Part shown: positions 6,080-6,791 of the stretch, in pieces
Position numbering within the stretch: the stretch's first letter is position 1
Layout: every line of letters starts with the position of its first letter
Assembly (NCBI GenBank): GCA_958435545.1
Contig: CAUBGU010000077.1
Coordinates: forward strand, 1 to 6,791
Length of the DNA stretch: 6,791 nt
Direction of reading: 5' to 3'
DNA from: an uncultured Collinsella sp.
Lineage (GTDB): Bacteria; Actinomycetota; Coriobacteriia; Coriobacteriales; Coriobacteriaceae
The notes under the pieces: generated by a model
Told to the model about the DNA's origin: nothing
The model's input: the letters and a program-made list of their open reading frames with translations, nothing else
Databases searched by the model: none
Position numbers and translations under genes: made by a program

Positions 6080-6742
6080 TTAGATATTTGATTGAGCATG
6101 GGCGCCGAGATGTTTGATGATGGCGCGCCAGATCGGCGCGGGCAGCGCGGGCTCGACGCGCACCATGCCGTCGGCGTCGACGCTACCGGCATTGCCACCG
6201 CCAAGCAGCTGCGCATGCTCAATGGAGCAGCCCATGCGCACAGCGCCGACAAGCTTATCCATCGCTTCCGAAAATGGTCGGCGCAAGAGGCCCATGCGTG
6301 GGGAATGGCGAAGCGCCGCAATGCCGCTGCCGGCACAGATGACAACGCCGTTGCACCATGGCAGGTCACGTAGAATACATGCCCGGTACAGGCGGTCGAG
6401 GACTTCGTCCGCCTGCTTGTTGTTTTTGGACAGGGCCTGGACGACGACATAGATGCGTGTCTCTGTATTCCCAAGGCGATCGAGTATCTGCTCGACAGCG
6501 ATCATCGCCTCATCATCAAATGTGTCATCAACAGCGAGCACGATGCCATCGGCAACGCAGCTGGCATCATCCGCCTCCAAACCGATCGGGCGGGGGAGCG
6601 CGGTGCCAGAAAGCTGTGCATAGGCGGCGATGGCATCCTGCAGGTCCCAAAGCAAAAACTCAAGATCAGCGCTCTCGGGAATATTGATATACGCAATGGT
6701 TTGCAACGTTTTGGGCCTTTCGCCCTGCGGATTCGCCTCCAT
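6080..6742 (-). CDS. Uncharacterised 220-residue soluble protein
   Basis: I do not recognise this protein with confidence. The minus-strand ATG (6742-6740) is preceded by AAAGGAGG (6754-6747 on that strand), 4 bp from the start, which supports real translation. The sequence alternates hydrophobic strands with amphipathic helices and has no membrane segment or signal peptide. Notable features are the strand QTIAYINIP (14-22), an acidic strand-turn DGIVLAVDDTFDDE (65-78), the strand TRIYVVVQ (95-102), a region WCNGVVICAGSGIAAL (129-144), PRMGLLRRPFSEAMDKL (148-164), and a glycine-rich LLGGGNAGS (179-187). It has five cysteines (62, 122, 130, 136, 172) with no metal-site spacing. The order of strands and the PRMGLLRRP-helix segment faintly recall flavodoxin-like NAD(P)H-dependent FMN reductases, but the N-terminal phosphate-binding loop of that family is missing, so I assign no function. 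It converges tail to tail with the glycosylase gene. Confidence 0.75.
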   Translation of the reverse strand: MEANPQGERPKTLQTIAYINIPESADLEFLLWDLQDAIAAYAQLSGTALPRPIGLEADDASCVADGIVLAVDDTFDDEAMIAVEQILDRLGNTETRIYVVVQALSKNNKQADEVLDRLYRACILRDLPWCNGVVICAGSGIAALRHSPRMGLLRRPFSEAMDKLVGAVRMGCSIEHAQLLGGGNAGSVDADGMVRVEPALPAPIWRAIIKHLGAHAQSNI

Positions 6743-6746
6743 GCCG

Positions 6747-6754
6747 CCTCCTTT
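6747..6754 (-). promoter_or_regulatory. Ribosome binding site of the minus-strand gene
   Basis: On the minus strand AAAGGAGG lies 4 bases (CGGC) before the ATG. It is nearly a full match to the anti-Shine-Dalgarno sequence and fixes the start at 6742. Only about 37 bp of further upstream sequence is in the window, and I find no convincing promoter there. Confidence 0.7.
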
Positions 6755-6791
6755 CCGGTTGGTTTCCGTTTAGGTTACACCGTCTGACGGC

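Noticed and set aside
6768..6781. A TTTAGGTTACACC segment resembling a DtxR/IdeR half-site upstream of the minus-strand gene
   Set aside because: Only one half matches TTAGGTTA. The expected symmetric half is absent and the window ends 10 bp later, so an operator cannot be supported.
6780..6790. Small palindrome CCGTC-T-GACGG at the right edge
   Set aside because: Five-base arms at a window edge are common by chance in G+C-rich DNA, and no context supports a function.

Overview
The window is high-G+C bacterial chromosome. Four genes read left to right, and one gene at the right edge reads the other way. The most likely host is an anaerobic gut actinobacterium of the Coriobacteriia, Collinsella-like. 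This rests on a FeoA-FeoB fusion, the G/C-ending codon style, and intergenic repeat sequences that I recall from Collinsella genomes but could not search for. No rRNA, tRNA, CRISPR array, transposase gene or phage gene is visible.

Layout. Positions 1-273 are a non-coding leader. It holds a possible end of an upstream terminator, a two-copy GGGGACG-type palindromic repeat, a promoter, and two tandem dyads that look like an iron-dependent repressor operator. It leads into a 786-residue ferrous iron transporter with FeoA fused to FeoB (274-2634). A hairpin and an overlapping promoter separate this from a SotB-type sugar-efflux MFS transporter (2756-3952). The 182-bp gap at 3953-4134 carries two separate inverted repeats, one long and nearly perfect. 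After it come a compact cytoplasmic GH13 alpha-glucan hydrolase (4135-5511) and, 3 bp later, a hypoxanthine/uracil-type DNA glycosylase (5515-6078). An uncharacterised 220-residue protein on the minus strand (6080-6742) ends 1 bp from the glycosylase stop.

How the genes relate. The iron transporter appears to be its own transcription unit under metal control. The sugar-efflux MFS gene has its own near-consensus -10. The GH13 and DNA glycosylase genes look like a translationally coupled pair, although their functions are unrelated. I see no single multi-gene system across the window: the genes are conserved housekeeping or accessory functions. The unusual content is mostly in the intergenic structures and in the unassigned minus-strand gene.
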